Source: Luidia sarsii
Taxonomy: Eukaryota; Echinodermata; Asteroidea; Paxillosida; Luidiidae
DNA length: 64,000 nucleotides
Direction of reading: 5' to 3'
Assembly (NCBI GenBank): GCA_949987565.1
Contig: OX465105.1
Span: 25,481,632 to 25,545,631 of the forward strand
Part shown: piece after piece, positions 63,148 to 64,000 of the stretch
How the letters are laid out: the number at the start of each line of letters is the position of its first letter
Numbering within the stretch: the first letter of the stretch is position 1
Position numbers and translations under genes: made by a program
The notes under the pieces: model-generated
Told to the model about the DNA's origin: nothing
The model's input: the letters and a program-made list of their open reading frames with translations, nothing else
Database searches by the model: none

Positions 63148-64000
63148 AAGAACGAGGTGTATTCGGTTAGCCAGCAAATTGCCAGCAGACCTCGAGGATG
63201 GCTTCAGGCGTGCGAGCAAGAACACCGTACCAGATCGGCTATTAGGGGGTTATACCAAGGTGCTGGCTAATCAAGCACAGTCTCTTCCACAGGAAGAGGG
63301 CGCTCGGTTTTCATTAATTCAACCACCATGAAGCTGGCCAGAACAGGAATTCCTCCCAAAAGGAAATTCAAGAACCGCTGCCATGTTTCCAGAGAGCCAT
63401 CGCTCTTTCCATTCGGCATGCATACGAAACCAGTTTTTTTTTAGCCTCCTCGGGTGAGTCATGCTACAGACATCGATACTGCACAGATAATCTGACGATC
63501 TACTTTTGGCTCCGTGGATTTTGTTGGCAATACTTGTTTGAGCACTTTATATTTTTGAGCACAATATTTAGCACTTCTTCCCGCACACTGCTACACTATG
63601 GAATACTCTACCTGCTACCTGTTTCCCCTTTTCTTCATAACTTGTCCCAATTCAAATGAAATATAAACGCTCATCTTTCTTCCTCCTGATCTATCATGCT
63701 CCTGGTTCTTCTCCTTATTCCTTTCTTTAAGCCCTCACGTCGAGTGAATTTCTAAGGCCTTGTGTTTGGCGACTTTTATAAAAACAACTCTATCCCTTGT
63801 TGGAAGACAAACTCCTTCACATTTTTAGCATCAAACAAAACGACTTCAGTGAGCACGTGCATGGCCGGGCTATATTTGAAACTGTAGCGGGACCTCTCGA
63901 AGAAAATGGTGAAAATCTGAAAATGGTCCCGCAAGGATCGATGTATTTTGAGGTCATTTCAGTCAGGGTAAAACTTCGAAAATAGAGACCATTGAAGGAC

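Larger units (their letters stand above)
62391..64000. other. 5' intron of SLC27 (upstream exons not found)
   Basis: The exon at 62390 begins with a phase-1 split codon after TATAG, so more coding exons must lie upstream. I find no acyl-CoA-synthetase-like exon in these 1.6 kb. They hold a hairpin-core element (62703-62950), a foldback element (62958-63147) and otherwise unrecognised sequence. Confidence 0.55.

Noticed and set aside
63267..63419. 50-codon minus-strand frame with a hydrophobic stretch as the SLC27 first exon
   Set aside because: It ends in a stop without a convincing donor and shows no match to SLC27 N-termini; the phase of the next exon cannot be satisfied by a good GT site.

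Overview
This is a eukaryotic nuclear window from an animal. Coding sequence is broken into short exons with GT-AG introns (plus one AT-AC intron), intergenic spacers are long, and the DNA is packed with short inverted-repeat transposons, tRNA-derived SINEs, minisatellites and microsatellites. The proteins align closely, from memory, with vertebrate orthologues but are clearly diverged, and the repeat style suggests a marine invertebrate deuterostome (cephalochordate, echinoderm or hemichordate). I cannot name the species from sequence alone.

Five protein genes were rebuilt exon by exon by matching splice sites and codon phase. (1) The 3' end of BORCS5 (+, 316-1077). (2) An uncharacterised type II membrane protein with a JmjC/cupin-like ectodomain (-, 14264-7757, 7 exons, 358 aa). 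(3) THOC5 (+, 15490-32795, 16 exons, 696 aa), head-to-head with gene 2 across 1.2 kb. (4) SUDS3/SDS3 (-, 46067-37266, 10 coding exons, 338 aa), convergent with THOC5; its sixth intron is a U12-type AT-AC intron. (5) The C-terminal 471 residues of a SLC27 fatty-acid transporter / very-long-chain acyl-CoA synthetase of the A2/A6 type (-, 62390-52730, 8 exons, 5' part beyond the right edge). THOC5 acts in mRNA export, SUDS3 in the Sin3-HDAC corepressor, BORCS5 in lysosome positioning and SLC27 in lipid metabolism; nothing suggests a shared pathway.

Two arrays of tRNA-Arg(UCU) genes, nine copies each, lie in opposite orientation about 8.7 kb apart: 49757-51102 (+) between SUDS3 and SLC27, and 61186-59819 (-) inside a SLC27 intron. 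The order of spacer types matches at most positions, so they look like an inverted duplication of one block.

Repeats dominate the rest. There is a 2.13-kb tandem duplication downstream of BORCS5. Minisatellites of 73, 33, 122, 31, 20 and 72 bp occur, together with very long pyrimidine-rich arrays that in three genes end within about 10 nt of a 3' splice site. Foldback families include one with 9-bp target duplications and one flanked by TTAA, and there are at least three tRNA-derived SINE families. I found no prokaryotic-type system, CRISPR array, autonomous transposase or viral gene.
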